From a virus, in the IMG/VR virus record IMGVR_UViG_3300017706_000418, positions 1-32,085 of that record: a stretch of 32,085 nt of DNA; one strand, 5' to 3'. The notes beneath the pieces are model-generated. The model was not told the DNA's origin. It saw only the letters and a list, made by a program, of their open reading frames with translations, and did not search any database. Position numbers and translations under genes: made by a program. Shown here piece after piece: positions 6,938 through 15,754 of the stretch. The stretch's first letter is position 1. Each line of letters opens with the position of its first letter.

Positions 6938-8212
6938 TTATTCTTTGGATGATTGTATATCTGATATTTTCTTTTGTAAATTTTCAATAGTTTGTTGTTG
7001 TTCTTTAATTGCTTCAATTAACAAGCCTACCATATTTCCATATGCTACTGACTTCATTCCTTCGCTATTAGTGTGAACTACTTCTGGTAAAAATTCTTCT
7101 ACTTCTTGTGCAATAACACCAGTACTGTGTTTACCATCTTTTTCAAAATTAACACCTCTTAAACAGTTAACTAAATCAACTGCATTACTTATTGTTTCTA
7201 CATTTCTTTTTAATCTTGCATCTGAATAAGCAGTAACATCACCGGTTGCAGTAAAGTTTCCATCAACTTCAAAATCACCTGCGTAGTCACCATCCATTGA
7301 AAATTCTGTTCCAGATAGTTGTAAACCTTCTCCTGCTGTGTAAGTAGTATCACCAGTGTTACTATAGTTACTTGCATGAATTGTTCCTGCACTTGCTGCC
7401 GTCCAATCAATATGTTCGTTTGCTACAAAACCTGTTAAGTCGTCGTGTGTAAAATCTGAACTTACATAAGTTGTATTTGTGTTTGTATAATTACTTGCAT
7501 GAATTGTTCCTGCACTTGCTGACGTCCAATCAATATGTTCGTTTGCTACAAAGTCTGCAAAACCATCGTGTGTTAGTGCCGCTATTTGATTTGTTATTGT
7601 TGTACTAAAATTAGCATCATCGCCAAGTGCTGCTGCTAATTCGTTTAATGTGTCTAATGTTGCTGGTGCAGTATCTACTAAATCTGCTATTGCATTATCA
7701 ACATATGTTTCTGATGCATAAGTAGTGCCTCCACCGCCGCCTAAAACTGCATTAACTCTTGCATCTGTGTAATATAAGTTTGTTGATCCTTCTGTAAGGT
7801 CATCTGTGTCAGCTGCTGCTATTCTGGCATCTGCTCTTGCGTTTGTGAAATATAAGTTAGTTGAACCTTCTGATAAACTATCAGTATTTGGTAAAACTGT
7901 ATTAACTCTTGCGTTTGTGAAATATAAATTTGTGCCTTCTGCTAAATCACTTGTTGATTTAGAGGCAAGATCTGTATTAAATAGAGTTGTTGAGTAGAAC
8001 AGGTTTGTGGAACCTTGCGTAATATTATCTGTGTTTATTGAAACTTCTGATGCGTCATCAAATGTTACATTTTTTAATGTAATTGTACTGCCATCATGTG
8101 TTAGCACATCAGTTCCATTAATTTGTAATTTATCTAAATTACTACTAGTGGAAATGCCTGCCGATGCATCTGTATCTTCAATTACTTTATCTGTTCCTAT
8201 ATAAAAAGCCAT
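6938..8212 (-). CDS. Tail fibre with C-terminal S74 self-cleaving chaperone domain
   Basis: A 424-residue fibre protein. After an N-terminal GTDKVIEDTDASA region come four copies of a 22-25 residue repeat of the form DTDxLxEGSTNLYYTDARVN (about 60-160). Then comes LDTLNELAAALGDDANFSTT, then two 41-residue repeats (FVANEHIDWTxASAGTIHAS). From about 329 to the end is a peptidase S74 / intramolecular chaperone domain. It has SDxxLK with the Ser330-Lys335 dyad, GVIAQE and YGNMVGLLIEAIKE, then a coiled-coil tail. Such domains trimerise fibres and cut themselves off. GGAG precedes the ATG. It is one of three S74 fibres in tandem. Confidence 0.85.
   Translation of the reverse strand: MAFYIGTDKVIEDTDASAGISTSSNLDKLQINGTDVLTHDGSTITLKNVTFDDASEVSINTDNITQGSTNLFYSTTLFNTDLASKSTSDLAEGTNLYFTNARVNTVLPNTDSLSEGSTNLYFTNARADARIAAADTDDLTEGSTNLYYTDARVNAVLGGGGGTTYASETYVDNAIADLVDTAPATLDTLNELAAALGDDANFSTTITNQIAALTHDGFADFVANEHIDWTSASAGTIHASNYTNTNTTYVSSDFTHDDLTGFVANEHIDWTAASAGTIHASNYSNTGDTTYTAGEGLQLSGTEFSMDGDYAGDFEVDGNFTATGDVTAYSDARLKRNVETISNAVDLVNCLRGVNFEKDGKHSTGVIAQEVEEFLPEVVHTNSEGMKSVAYGNMVGLLIEAIKEQQQTIENLQKKISDIQSSKE
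7368..7552. repeat. Two direct repeats about 60 bp long, 123 bp apart, inside a fibre gene
   Basis: The stretch ttacttgcatgaattgttcc and the following 40 or so bases occur at 7368 and again at 7491 with one or two differences, giving the 41-residue protein repeat FVANEHIDWTxASAGTIHAS. Confidence 0.7.
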
Positions 8213-8237
8213 TGCTCTTTCTCCGTTCTATTTAATG

Positions 8238-8245
8238 TATTTATG
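8238..8245 (-). promoter_or_regulatory. T4-type late promoter (CATAAATA)
   Basis: Minus-strand CATAAATAC overlapping the stop codon of the upstream fibre gene and 25 bases before the 8212 start. Confidence 0.6.
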
Positions 8246-10019
8246 ACTTATTAGCTTTTATAAGTTCATCAATTTGTTTCTGTTGTTCTTTAATTGCTTC
8301 AATTAATAAGCCAACAACATTACCATATGCAACAGAGTGTACTCCTTGTTCATCTGTATGTACTGCTTCTGGAAGTACTTCTTTGAGTTCTTGTGCAATA
8401 ACACCAGTAGATGTAGATCCATCTTCTATACGATCAAATGTTACTCCTCGTAGTTGCTCTACTTTACCTACTGCATTGTCAATTACTTGTACATTTGTTT
8501 TTAAACTATCATCTGAATAAGCCGTAATATCAGCAGTTGCTAATATACTTCCTACAACATGTAGCACTTCTGTTGGACTACTTGTACCTAATCCAAGTTT
8601 ACCATCATTTGCCATGTGCATTTTTGTAGTACCATTTTTCAATACTTGAATTAATTCACCAACATGTCCACTTGTACTGTTTACGTACAATGCTGCCGAG
8701 CCTGTACTACCGCCACCTAAATTAGCTAATGCAGCCAGTCCACTTACTGACAATTTTGCTCCTGGATTATCTGTCCCAATACCAACTTTGCCATTACCTT
8801 GAAGAGTCATAATAGTAGTGTCTACTTGATCGGCTCTCAATCCTGCTGAGCCAGAAGAGTTACCTTTAATTTGAATATCTCCATATGAACTCCAAAGTGT
8901 TAGTCTTTCCTGTCCTTTGTGGTCATATTGGATTCCGCCTCTGGTATTACCGTCATATCCAAATCCCATTCCCCAAACAGTGTGGTCGCCTGACGAATCT
9001 CTATTGTTGTTATCATGAAACATATTAAGGTAGTGTCTACCTAAGTATGAAGAAGCAGTGGTATAAAACTGAGCAATGTCTTCCTGATATCCAGTAGTGT
9101 GACTGGCAGCAGGTGCATTAACAGTAAGTTTTGAAGTTAAATTTGTAGTTGCGCCAATACCAGTGTTGCCACCTGTTGCAATGTACATGCGTGTATCAGC
9201 ATTCTCTTTTAAACTAATACTACCGTTGCCTGCTGCACCCAAAATTAAGTGATCATCATTACCGCGAACATATACACTATTATCACTGTCACTATTTGCA
9301 CCCGATCCACTAGTGCCTAACTGTATTCTTGCATCAACTCCTGCTGTTAAATAAACATTGGCTGATACTGACAAATCACCTGTAAGTGTACCACCAGCTA
9401 GAGGTAGTTTAGTGGCTATACTGTTTGTAACAGTTGTACTGAAGTTAGCATCATCACCTAATGCCGCTGCTAGTTCATTCAGTGTATCTAGTGTTCCTGG
9501 AGAGCTATCTACTAGTGCATCAATTTTTAATTGTGCTCTTGCGTCAGCTCTTGCATTTGTGTAATATAAGTTGCTTGAGCCTTCGCTTAAACTATCTGTA
9601 TCTGCTGACGCGAACTTAGTATCCCAAGCCGAGTTAGCTCTTGCGTCTGTGTAATAAAGATTAGTTGATCCTTCACTTAAACTATCTGTGTTAAAATTAC
9701 TAATATCACTTACTTGTCCTGTAACATCTCCTATTAGATCACCTGTAACTGTGTCTACTACAAGATCACCTTTTACTAAACTTAAATCTGTAGCATCAAT
9801 ACTGTTAACTGAGCTTGAAGCTAAATTAATTGATTTTATTAAAAGAAAATCTTCTGTAGTACTATCTTTAACAAGTCCTGTATATGCGTTAGATCCTATT
9901 TTACCTAAAAATCCAACATCAACTGCTGTTGACCCATCTTTATTCAATATGAGAAGTGGGTCTGTTATTCCAACTTCTGTGCTGATTATATTAGTTGATT
10001 GTATTCCTCTAAATGCCAT
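8241..10019 (-). CDS. Tail fibre with S74 self-cleaving chaperone domain
   Basis: A 592-residue fibre. The N-terminus (IISTEVGITDPLLILNKDG) resembles the base-attachment region of marine phage fibres. It then has two DTDSLSEGSxNLYYTxAR repeats, the LDTLNELAAALGDDANFSTT motif, and three spaced GIGTxxPxxxLxV-type motifs common in S74 fibre shafts (TGIGATTNLTSKLTV, KVGIGTDNPGAKLSV, KLGLGTSSPTEVLHV). From about 501 an S74 domain with SDDSLK (Ser502, Lys507) ends in YGNVVGLLIEAIKEQQ. Its last 90 residues are nearly identical to those of the 384-residue fibre upstream, pointing to recent duplication or recombination. AAGGA precedes the ATG. Confidence 0.87.
   Translation of the reverse strand: MAFRGIQSTNIISTEVGITDPLLILNKDGSTAVDVGFLGKIGSNAYTGLVKDSTTEDFLLIKSINLASSSVNSIDATDLSLVKGDLVVDTVTGDLIGDVTGQVSDISNFNTDSLSEGSTNLYYTDARANSAWDTKFASADTDSLSEGSSNLYYTNARADARAQLKIDALVDSSPGTLDTLNELAAALGDDANFSTTVTNSIATKLPLAGGTLTGDLSVSANVYLTAGVDARIQLGTSGSGANSDSDNSVYVRGNDDHLILGAAGNGSISLKENADTRMYIATGGNTGIGATTNLTSKLTVNAPAASHTTGYQEDIAQFYTTASSYLGRHYLNMFHDNNNRDSSGDHTVWGMGFGYDGNTRGGIQYDHKGQERLTLWSSYGDIQIKGNSSGSAGLRADQVDTTIMTLQGNGKVGIGTDNPGAKLSVSGLAALANLGGGSTGSAALYVNSTSGHVGELIQVLKNGTTKMHMANDGKLGLGTSSPTEVLHVVGSILATADITAYSDDSLKTNVQVIDNAVGKVEQLRGVTFDRIEDGSTSTGVIAQELKEVLPEAVHTDEQGVHSVAYGNVVGLLIEAIKEQQKQIDELIKANKS
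9609..9650. repeat. 42-bp exact repeat shared between two fibre genes (copy 1)
   Basis: Identical over 42 bases to 13200-13241 in the 875-residue fibre gene; encodes ANSAWDTKFA and flanks. Flanking sequence is similar but diverged, as expected at a recombination patch. Confidence 0.85.
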
Positions 10020-10046
10020 AATAGTAAATTCCTTTAATTATAGTAG

Positions 10047-10054
10047 TATTTATC
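10047..10054 (-). promoter_or_regulatory. T4-type late promoter (GATAAATA)
   Basis: Minus-strand GATAAATAC 27 bases before the 10019 fibre start, downstream of the 10093-10120 terminator. Confidence 0.7.
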
Positions 10055-10090
10055 AATAAACAGATTTTAACAGAAGTTTTAATAAGTCAT

Positions 10091-10120
10091 AAAAAAAGCA
10101 GGGTTTTCACCCTGCTTTTT
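10091..10120 (-). terminator. Intrinsic terminator after the 384-residue fibre
   Basis: 11-bp stem AAAAAGCAGGG / CCCTGCTTTTT (10093-10103 with 10110-10120), 6-base loop, followed by more U on the minus strand. It lies 22 bases after the fibre stop. Confidence 0.9.
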
Positions 10121-10141
10121 ATGTTTTGTTAGTAAAATTAA

Positions 10142-11296
10142 TTACTTTTTAAGTGCTTCTACTTGAGCTGATAATTCCTTAACTGCTTCAATTAGTAGAC
10201 CTGTAATGTTTCCGTATGCTACTGAATGTAGACCTTCTGCATCTGTATGTACTGCTTCAGGAAGTACTTCTTTAAGTTCCTGGGCAATAACACCTGTTGA
10301 TACTGAACCGTCTGCGATTCTTTCAAATGTAACACCGCGAATTGCTTCAACTTTTCCTAATGCACCGTCAATAACTTTAACGTTAGTTTTTAAGCTATCA
10401 TCTGAGTATGCAGTAATATCACCTGATGCGTAGAAACTACCATCATATGAACCACTCATTAAGAACTGAGTACCACTTAACGTCATACCGTTTCCAGCTG
10501 TGTAAGTAGTATTATCGTTGGCATCATTTGCATCTGCATAATCTTTAGCAGACTGTAATGATGTTGCAATTGCTGATGTAACTGATGCCGCATAGTTGGC
10601 GTCATCACCTAGTGCTGCTGCAAGTTCATTAAGCGTGTTTAACGCATCTGGAGAACTATCAACTAAGTTAGATACCGCAGTATCAGTGTATGTGTTAGCA
10701 TTTGATTCTGCAGTGTTTGCCTTAGATGTTGCGTCTGCTGCCGCAGTTGAGATTGCGTCTGCTTCGGCTGTATCTGCATAACTTTGTGCTGATGCCAATG
10801 CCGCATTTGCTTTAGATGTTGCATCTCCACTTGCAGTTGATTCTGCATTTGATTGTGCTGTGTTTGCCTTAGATGTTGCATCTGCTGCCGCAGTTGCTAT
10901 TGCATCTGCTTCGGCTGTATCTGCATAAGTTTGCAAACTTGTTTGTAAGTTTGTATCTGCTGTTGCAAATTCGCTTTGTACATCTGCAATTTCACTGTCA
11001 ACATATGTTGTTGCTGCCTTAGTAGCAATGCTGTTTGTGATTGTTGTACTGAAGTTTGCATCGTCACCTAGTGCCGCCGCAAGTTCATTTAGTGTGTCTA
11101 ACGCACCTGGTGCCGCGTCAACTACGCCATCTACATAACCTTTGTTAGCAGCGTCTGTGTCTGCTGCAGGAGTTCCAACGTTAAGGATTTTATCACCATC
11201 CATATCAATTGTACCACCCATAGTCAAGTTAGCGAGTAATTCAGAAGCATCATCAGTCGAAAAACCACCGTCAATTTTAAATTTTCTTTGTGCCAT
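10142..11296 (-). CDS. Tail fibre with alanine-rich repeats and S74 chaperone domain
   Basis: A 384-residue fibre starting MAQRKFKIDGGFSTDDASEL. The start at 11296 is chosen because AAGGAG lies 7 bases before it; an in-frame ATG at 11329 has none. It carries two LNTLNELAAALGDDAN-type motifs around an alanine-rich, coiled-coil-like shaft. The shaft is built from YADTAEADAI and AADATSKANTA units, which repeat at DNA level with a 147-bp period. The C-terminal 88 residues are an S74 domain with SDDSLK (Ser298, Lys303), GVIAQELKEVLP and YGNITGLLIEAVKEL. The shaft differs wholly from the neighbouring 592-residue fibre while the S74 domain is almost the same. Confidence 0.86.
   Translation of the reverse strand: MAQRKFKIDGGFSTDDASELLANLTMGGTIDMDGDKILNVGTPAADTDAANKGYVDGVVDAAPGALDTLNELAAALGDDANFSTTITNSIATKAATTYVDSEIADVQSEFATADTNLQTSLQTYADTAEADAIATAAADATSKANTAQSNAESTASGDATSKANAALASAQSYADTAEADAISTAAADATSKANTAESNANTYTDTAVSNLVDSSPDALNTLNELAAALGDDANYAASVTSAIATSLQSAKDYADANDANDNTTYTAGNGMTLSGTQFLMSGSYDGSFYASGDITAYSDDSLKTNVKVIDGALGKVEAIRGVTFERIADGSVSTGVIAQELKEVLPEAVHTDAEGLHSVAYGNITGLLIEAVKELSAQVEALKK
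10714..10928. repeat. Direct repeats, 147-bp period, in fibre shaft
   Basis: About 68 bases starting tgtttgccttagatgttgc at 10714 recur at 10861 with few differences. They encode the AADATSKANTA / YADTAEADAI units. Confidence 0.75.
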
Positions 11297-11344
11297 TTTA
11301 TGACTCCTTTTTTGCAAAAAAGTTATCAATACATAGAGTATCGA

Positions 11345-11352
11345 TATTTATT
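11345..11352 (-). promoter_or_regulatory. T4-type late promoter (AATAAATA)
   Basis: Minus-strand AATAAATA 48 bases before the 11296 start. It differs from the usual GATAAATAC at the flanks. Confidence 0.55.
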
Positions 11353-11368
11353 TCTTTTCTTTAACTGT

Positions 11369-11433
11369 AAACTGCTAATATTTGCAGTTTCCAATTAATG
11401 GAGCGTTACCTAAGTAACGCCCCGAGTTTTTTT
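11369..11433. terminator. Two stem-loops between fibre genes, probable terminator region
   Basis: Stem GCGTTAC/GTAACGC (11403-11409 with 11414-11420, loop ctaa) extends to 10 bp with a G-U pair when read as minus-strand RNA. A second 7-bp stem AAACTGC/GCAGTTT lies at 11369-11390. The obvious T run (11427-11433) follows the first hairpin only on the plus strand. Termination of the 875-residue fibre transcript is therefore likely but not classic. Confidence 0.5.
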
Positions 11434-11438
11434 AGGTC

Positions 11439-14066
11439 TTAGACATCAATGTAAGTTGCAATAACTTTCACTGTGACTGAACCTGAAGTTGGTGTGTACT
11501 GAAGTAGAACATTGCTGCCCGACATAGTTACACTTGCATCACCTAATAAATCTGATCCGGTATAAACCATCGCATATTCAGTAATGTATGCATTTGTACC
11601 GTCGTGTACAACCAATGCTTCTCTTGTTTCGTAATCGCCCGAACCATTATCTACTTGAATGATGTACTTAGCTGAACGGTATGTACCGCCTGCAAAAGTA
11701 TCAATAGTAGTTGAACCTGTTACAGATACATCTGAACCTTGTACATACGCTTTAACGCTTGCACCTAGTTTATCAGCTGTTACTGAAGCTGGTTGTAAAT
11801 ATGGAACTGAAGCTACTGCTGGGTTAATTACAACTGCCTGTGTTCCTGATGGAATGTTTGACGTAAATGTAATTGATGAACCAGTAATAGTGTAGTGAGT
11901 TGATGGATCTTGGATAACACCACCTACAAACACCATAGCATGACTCTGTGAGCCAGTAAAGCCTAGTGAATAAGTTGCCGTACCCGCACCGTTTAATACT
12001 ACACGTTCTTGTGAACCCCATACAACTGTTGCTGGATCTTTAAGTTCCATAGCAGTTGAGCCAGTGTTAACTTGTAAAACATAACCTGCTTTACTTGTGT
12101 AATCGTTGTCTGTAACATCAGTTAATGTTAAGACTGTTGCTGCTGCATCACCAACGATCCATTTGCTGTTTACGGCATCATATTTCAGAACCTTATCAGC
12201 TGCTGCACCTGTTGTATCAACGTCTGAAAGATCGTCAATTGAAGCTGCTGCAATCTTTGTATCAAACATTGCTTCACCACGTGTTGATGTGTAATATAAG
12301 TTACTTGAACCTTCAGCAATATCATCAGTGTCTAACGCTGAGATAGTGTTGTTGATTGATGTAACTTCGCCATCAACGTATGTTTTGTTAGTTGCATCGC
12401 CACCTGCTGCCGGAGCTGCAAGACCTGTAATTGAGTTTGAACCCATTGCGATGTCACCTGCCATTGTGCCACCAGCTAGTGCTAATTTACCAGCTAATGA
12501 AGTTGTCATTGTACCTGCAAAGTCGGCGTCATCATTTAATGAAGCTGCTAACTCGTTTAGTGTATCTAATGCTGCCGGAGCCGCATCAATAACGTTTTGT
12601 ACTGCTGTATCAACATATGTTTCTGTTGCATATGAGTTACCTGACAAGTATGATGCCACACGTGCGTCTGTGTAGTATAAGTTACTTGTACCTTCAGATA
12701 GGTCGTCTGTATCAGCCGCCGCCATCTTAGTATCCCAATCTGCAGATTTGAATGTTGTTACAGAGAACTGACCAGTTGTTGAGTTATATACTAAATCGCC
12801 AGCTGCACTTAAGGCACCTTTTGCTAGATCTTCAACTTGTGAATTAGTTCTTTGTGTGAATGACATAACGCCAGTAGTTGAGTTATATGATAAATCACCA
12901 CCTGCACTTACGGCACCACGTGCTCTTGCATCCGTAAAGTATAGATTTCCTGTACCTTCTGAAATGTCATCTGAGTCAATTGCCGCAATCGCTGAAGCAA
13001 AGTCTGCCGAATCAAAATGATCTGCAGTTGTAAATGTGTTATTTGCACCATCCCAAACGATAGTATTACCGCCTGCGATTGATGAGATATCAACGTCTGC
13101 TAAGTCACCGACTGAAGCTGCTGCTATTCTGGCATCTGCTCTTGCGTCTGTGTAGTAAAGGTTACTTGAACCTTCTGACAGACCGTCTGTATCTGCTGCC
13201 GCGAACTTAGTATCCCAAGCCGAGTTAGCTCTTGCGTCTGTATAGTAAAGGTTAGTTGAACCTTCTGATAAATCATCTGAATCAGCTGCTGCCAACTGTG
13301 CGTCAAAACGTGCAGTTGTAAAGAAAAGGTTAGTTGAACCTTCAGCTAAGTCATCAGTGTCATGGTTAGCAATTGATGAAACTGTACCAGTTACATTACC
13401 AACTACGTTACCAATTAATGAAGCTGCCGCAATATTTTCGCCGTCTGTTGACCAACGATCGTTTGTTTCGTCCCAGATAAACGATTTATCGCCATCTGAT
13501 CCACGTACAACTTTAAGTCCAGCATCTACTGTACCTGATGTTGCGTCTTTGTTTAGTTCTAGAATGTTATCACCAATCTGAACTGTTGTTGAGTCAACTG
13601 ATGTAGTTGTACCCTGAACTGTTAAGTTACCACCAACAATCATGTTACCAGAAGCTGTTACTGTTGCTGCTGTAATGTCGTCTGTTGTTAATGTACCGTC
13701 AACTGCTATGTTGTTAAACGTAACGTTTGCCGTTGTAGCAACGTCCTGTCCAATAGAAATAGCACCACTTGATACTGTAACACCTGTTCCACCAGAAATA
13801 TAACCGTCTACTGCTGACTCAACACGTGCGTCTGTGTAGTATAAGTTACTTGAACCTTCTGAAATATCGTCAGTGTCGTAGTTAGCAATTAAATTAGCAG
13901 AAGTGATCTTTTTCAAGGCACTGTTTGCTGAATCATGTACTAGTAACTCGTCTGCACCGATAAGCGATGTAACCGCAGAGTGGCCTGAAACTGCTGTAAC
14001 GTCTAGCTTGGCTGTGATAACTGCCTGATCTGCTAGAGCAGGAGTTTTAATTTGTCTAAAAGCCAT
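11439..14066 (-). CDS. Large repeat tail fibre protein
   Basis: An 875-residue fibre (MAFRQIKTPALADQAVITAK at the start) with GGAG 8 bases before the ATG; the frame extends a few codons to a TTG that is less likely. It holds seven copies of the DTDDLSEGSxNLYYTDAR repeat, one LDTLNELAASLNDDADF motif, and a TTSVDSTTVQIGDNILELNKD segment related to the N-terminus of the 592-residue fibre. The C-terminus has no S74 domain. It contains QERVVLNGAGTATYSLGFTG..HAMVFVGGVIQDPSTHYTI-type blocks, a module also present in the 504-residue protein (DGSTVDYTL..VYVNDVLQRPS), which ends many phage fibres. Likely trimeric, probably in host recognition. Confidence 0.82.
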   Translation of the reverse strand: MAFRQIKTPALADQAVITAKLDVTAVSGHSAVTSLIGADELLVHDSANSALKKITSANLIANYDTDDISEGSSNLYYTDARVESAVDGYISGGTGVTVSSGAISIGQDVATTANVTFNNIAVDGTLTTDDITAATVTASGNMIVGGNLTVQGTTTSVDSTTVQIGDNILELNKDATSGTVDAGLKVVRGSDGDKSFIWDETNDRWSTDGENIAAASLIGNVVGNVTGTVSSIANHDTDDLAEGSTNLFFTTARFDAQLAAADSDDLSEGSTNLYYTDARANSAWDTKFAAADTDGLSEGSSNLYYTDARADARIAAASVGDLADVDISSIAGGNTIVWDGANNTFTTADHFDSADFASAIAAIDSDDISEGTGNLYFTDARARGAVSAGGDLSYNSTTGVMSFTQRTNSQVEDLAKGALSAAGDLVYNSTTGQFSVTTFKSADWDTKMAAADTDDLSEGTSNLYYTDARVASYLSGNSYATETYVDTAVQNVIDAAPAALDTLNELAASLNDDADFAGTMTTSLAGKLALAGGTMAGDIAMGSNSITGLAAPAAGGDATNKTYVDGEVTSINNTISALDTDDIAEGSSNLYYTSTRGEAMFDTKIAAASIDDLSDVDTTGAAADKVLKYDAVNSKWIVGDAAATVLTLTDVTDNDYTSKAGYVLQVNTGSTAMELKDPATVVWGSQERVVLNGAGTATYSLGFTGSQSHAMVFVGGVIQDPSTHYTITGSSITFTSNIPSGTQAVVINPAVASVPYLQPASVTADKLGASVKAYVQGSDVSVTGSTTIDTFAGGTYRSAKYIIQVDNGSGDYETREALVVHDGTNAYITEYAMVYTGSDLLGDASVTMSGSNVLLQYTPTSGSVTVKVIATYIDV
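13200..13241. repeat. 42-bp exact repeat shared between two fibre genes (copy 2)
   Basis: Exact match to 9609-9650 in the 592-residue S74 fibre gene. Confidence 0.85.
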
Positions 14067-14078
14067 ATAGATTTCTCC

Positions 14079-14170
14079 AATCAAATATATTTGATTTCCC
14101 TATAATCTTTATAAGGAAAGGTCAACTGCGGTATATGAACTCCGCAATTAACACACGGATAAGAACCCGT
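14079..14170 (-). other. Structured 5' leader of the large fibre gene
   Basis: Four potential hairpins sit between the late promoter and the ribosome site. They are the 18-base perfect palindrome AATCAAATATATTTGATT (14079-14096), TTTCC..GGAAA with an inner TATA/TATA stem (about 14095-14119), TGCGG/CCGCA (about 14127-14147) and CACGG/CCGTG (about 14154-14171). The palindrome ends next to the GGAG of the fibre gene, so folding could affect translation or mRNA stability (inference). Confidence 0.5.
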
Positions 14171-14176
14171 GCAATG

Positions 14177-14184
14177 TATTTAGC
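14177..14184 (-). promoter_or_regulatory. T4-type late promoter (GCTAAATA)
   Basis: Minus-strand GCTAAATAC about 110 bases before the 14066 start, giving one of the longer leaders in the window. Confidence 0.65.
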
Positions 14185-14225
14185 TTTATCTGACTGGAAT
14201 TAAGTTATTTGTGAACTATGATTTT

Positions 14226-14255
14226 AAAAAAATATTTCCTTAAATTGGGAAATAT
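14226..14255 (-). terminator. Intrinsic terminator overlapping a stop codon
   Basis: 8-bp stem ATATTTCC/GGAAATAT (14232-14239 with 14248-14255) followed by a U tract on the minus strand. The TAA stop of the 504-residue gene lies in the loop. Confidence 0.75.
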
Positions 14256-15754
14256 CTAAAGTCAACTGTTGAACTAGTTGACGGTGCAGTTGTAAAAGTT
14301 AAAGTTGCTCCACTAATACTATATTCAGTTGGTTGCAAAATTAATCCATCTACTATAGCTAATACACTATCAACTGTGTGTCCTGTTGGAATAGTATATT
14401 GCGTTGTAGTATTGTCTCCTGTATACTGGTTACTAGTATATATCAAATCTAAGTGTTGGTTTTCTACTGAGTTATTTACTAAACTTACATTTGTTGCATT
14501 TGGATATCTGTACTTAACATAAATCTCATCTCCATTATTAGGAGTTTCATTAAATGATAATGTTGTTCCACTTAACGAGTATATGCTAGGACGTTGCAAA
14601 ACATCATTTACATAAACGTCTATAGATTCTTCATCTGCTGGCGAGTCTGTTAATGTGTAATCAACGGTTGATCCATCTCCTGTAAATGCTTGAGAAGTAG
14701 GAATTGAATTAGATGTAATACTATTATTTGTAAACGAGAAGTTACCGTTACCATCTGTTTGTAATACTTGACCAACTGTACCATCACTTATACCAAGGTC
14801 TAATAAATCGCTAATATCACTAGCAATTGTTATTCCTTTAGATCCAGTAGTAGTAACTGGAGTAAGTGTAATATTATTACCGGCACGTATATCAATTTCG
14901 TCAACCGCACTTGCAACAATATCAGTTGGTGTTGTGTCACTAGCCGTATCGTAAACGTGCCACGTTTTAAACGTTGACTCAAGTGTAATTGTAACTGTAC
15001 CATCACTGTTGTCTGTTAATGCAAAACCACCATTGACATCAAATTTTAGTCCTGATACATCTGATACACTTACGTTTGATGTTGGATCATTTATTTCTTC
15101 AACTGATAATGACGGTAGGTTATTTACAATTTCTGTAAACGAGTCTAATGCTGCTGGATCTGTGTTTGATATTATATTAGCTACATCTGTTTGTAATGCA
15201 GTAATGTCGGCAGTTACACTTGACGATGCAGTACCTTTAGTTCCAGAATATGTTGCACCAGATATATAAACACTCTTACCTGAGAAGTTTACACCATCTG
15301 GTAAGTTTGTGCCAATAAAGTTTAATACACCTGATTGATAATCAAAGAACCATTCGTCATTGTTACCACTACCAGTTGTAAAAACTTTGTTAGATAATGA
15401 TTCAGCACCTGCGGCATCACCGCTGGTATGAATATAAACATTTACAAGATATGTTGCACCAAATTCAGTTGGAATCCAATCTGTTACTCCTGTTTTCCAA
15501 GTTCTATTAGTACTTGCAGTAATATCAGCAGTTGCTTCAACAGCCGTTTGTATTGTTACTGGGCTTGTTGTAGTACTGGGCTTAACTGAAGGAATACTAC
15601 CAGATTCTGCCCAAATTGTATCACCACGTATTAATAACGGACTTGGTAAACTTTCGTTGGCAGCAAGTTTATTAGAATTAGTATCAGTTTTAGTTGCACC
15701 AAAACCAACTTTCTTAAATAGATAGTCTAACTTTTGATTATCGGAAATTGCCAT
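14240..15754 (-). CDS. Virion/fibre structural protein
   Basis: A 504-residue protein starting MAISDNQKLDYLFKKVGFGA. This N-terminal DYLxKKxGFGxTKTD pattern is shared by structural proteins of marine T4-like phages (recalled). The middle has a PAALDSFTEIVNNLPS segment, a variant of the LDTLNELAAAL motif in the neighbouring fibres. The C-terminus has two copies of a beta-rich module of the form FTGDGSTVDYTL..VYVNDVLQRPSxYSLSGTTLSFNETP. No S74 domain. Its ATG overlaps the stop of the PKD protein (TAATG), so the two are probably made together. A baseplate-attached fibre or fibre connector is likely; the exact role is unknown. Confidence 0.75.
   Translation of the reverse strand: MAISDNQKLDYLFKKVGFGATKTDTNSNKLAANESLPSPLLIRGDTIWAESGSIPSVKPSTTTSPVTIQTAVEATADITASTNRTWKTGVTDWIPTEFGATYLVNVYIHTSGDAAGAESLSNKVFTTGSGNNDEWFFDYQSGVLNFIGTNLPDGVNFSGKSVYISGATYSGTKGTASSSVTADITALQTDVANIISNTDPAALDSFTEIVNNLPSLSVEEINDPTSNVSVSDVSGLKFDVNGGFALTDNSDGTVTITLESTFKTWHVYDTASDTTPTDIVASAVDEIDIRAGNNITLTPVTTTGSKGITIASDISDLLDLGISDGTVGQVLQTDGNGNFSFTNNSITSNSIPTSQAFTGDGSTVDYTLTDSPADEESIDVYVNDVLQRPSIYSLSGTTLSFNETPNNGDEIYVKYRYPNATNVSLVNNSVENQHLDLIYTSNQYTGDNTTTQYTIPTGHTVDSVLAIVDGLILQPTEYSISGATLTFTTAPSTSSTVDFRYFPI

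Noticed and set aside
10596-10934. Possible CRISPR-like regular repeats
   Set aside because: They are in-frame protein repeats of a fibre shaft with no unique spacers.
11400-11433. Plus-strand terminator with seven T after the stem
   Set aside because: No plus-strand gene reads into it; treated as part of the minus-strand gene end with low confidence.
7806-13581. Several plus-strand open frames of 60-123 codons opposite the fibre genes
   Set aside because: They mirror the repetitive codons of the real genes (Ser/Ala/Val-rich shadows) and lack ribosome sites.
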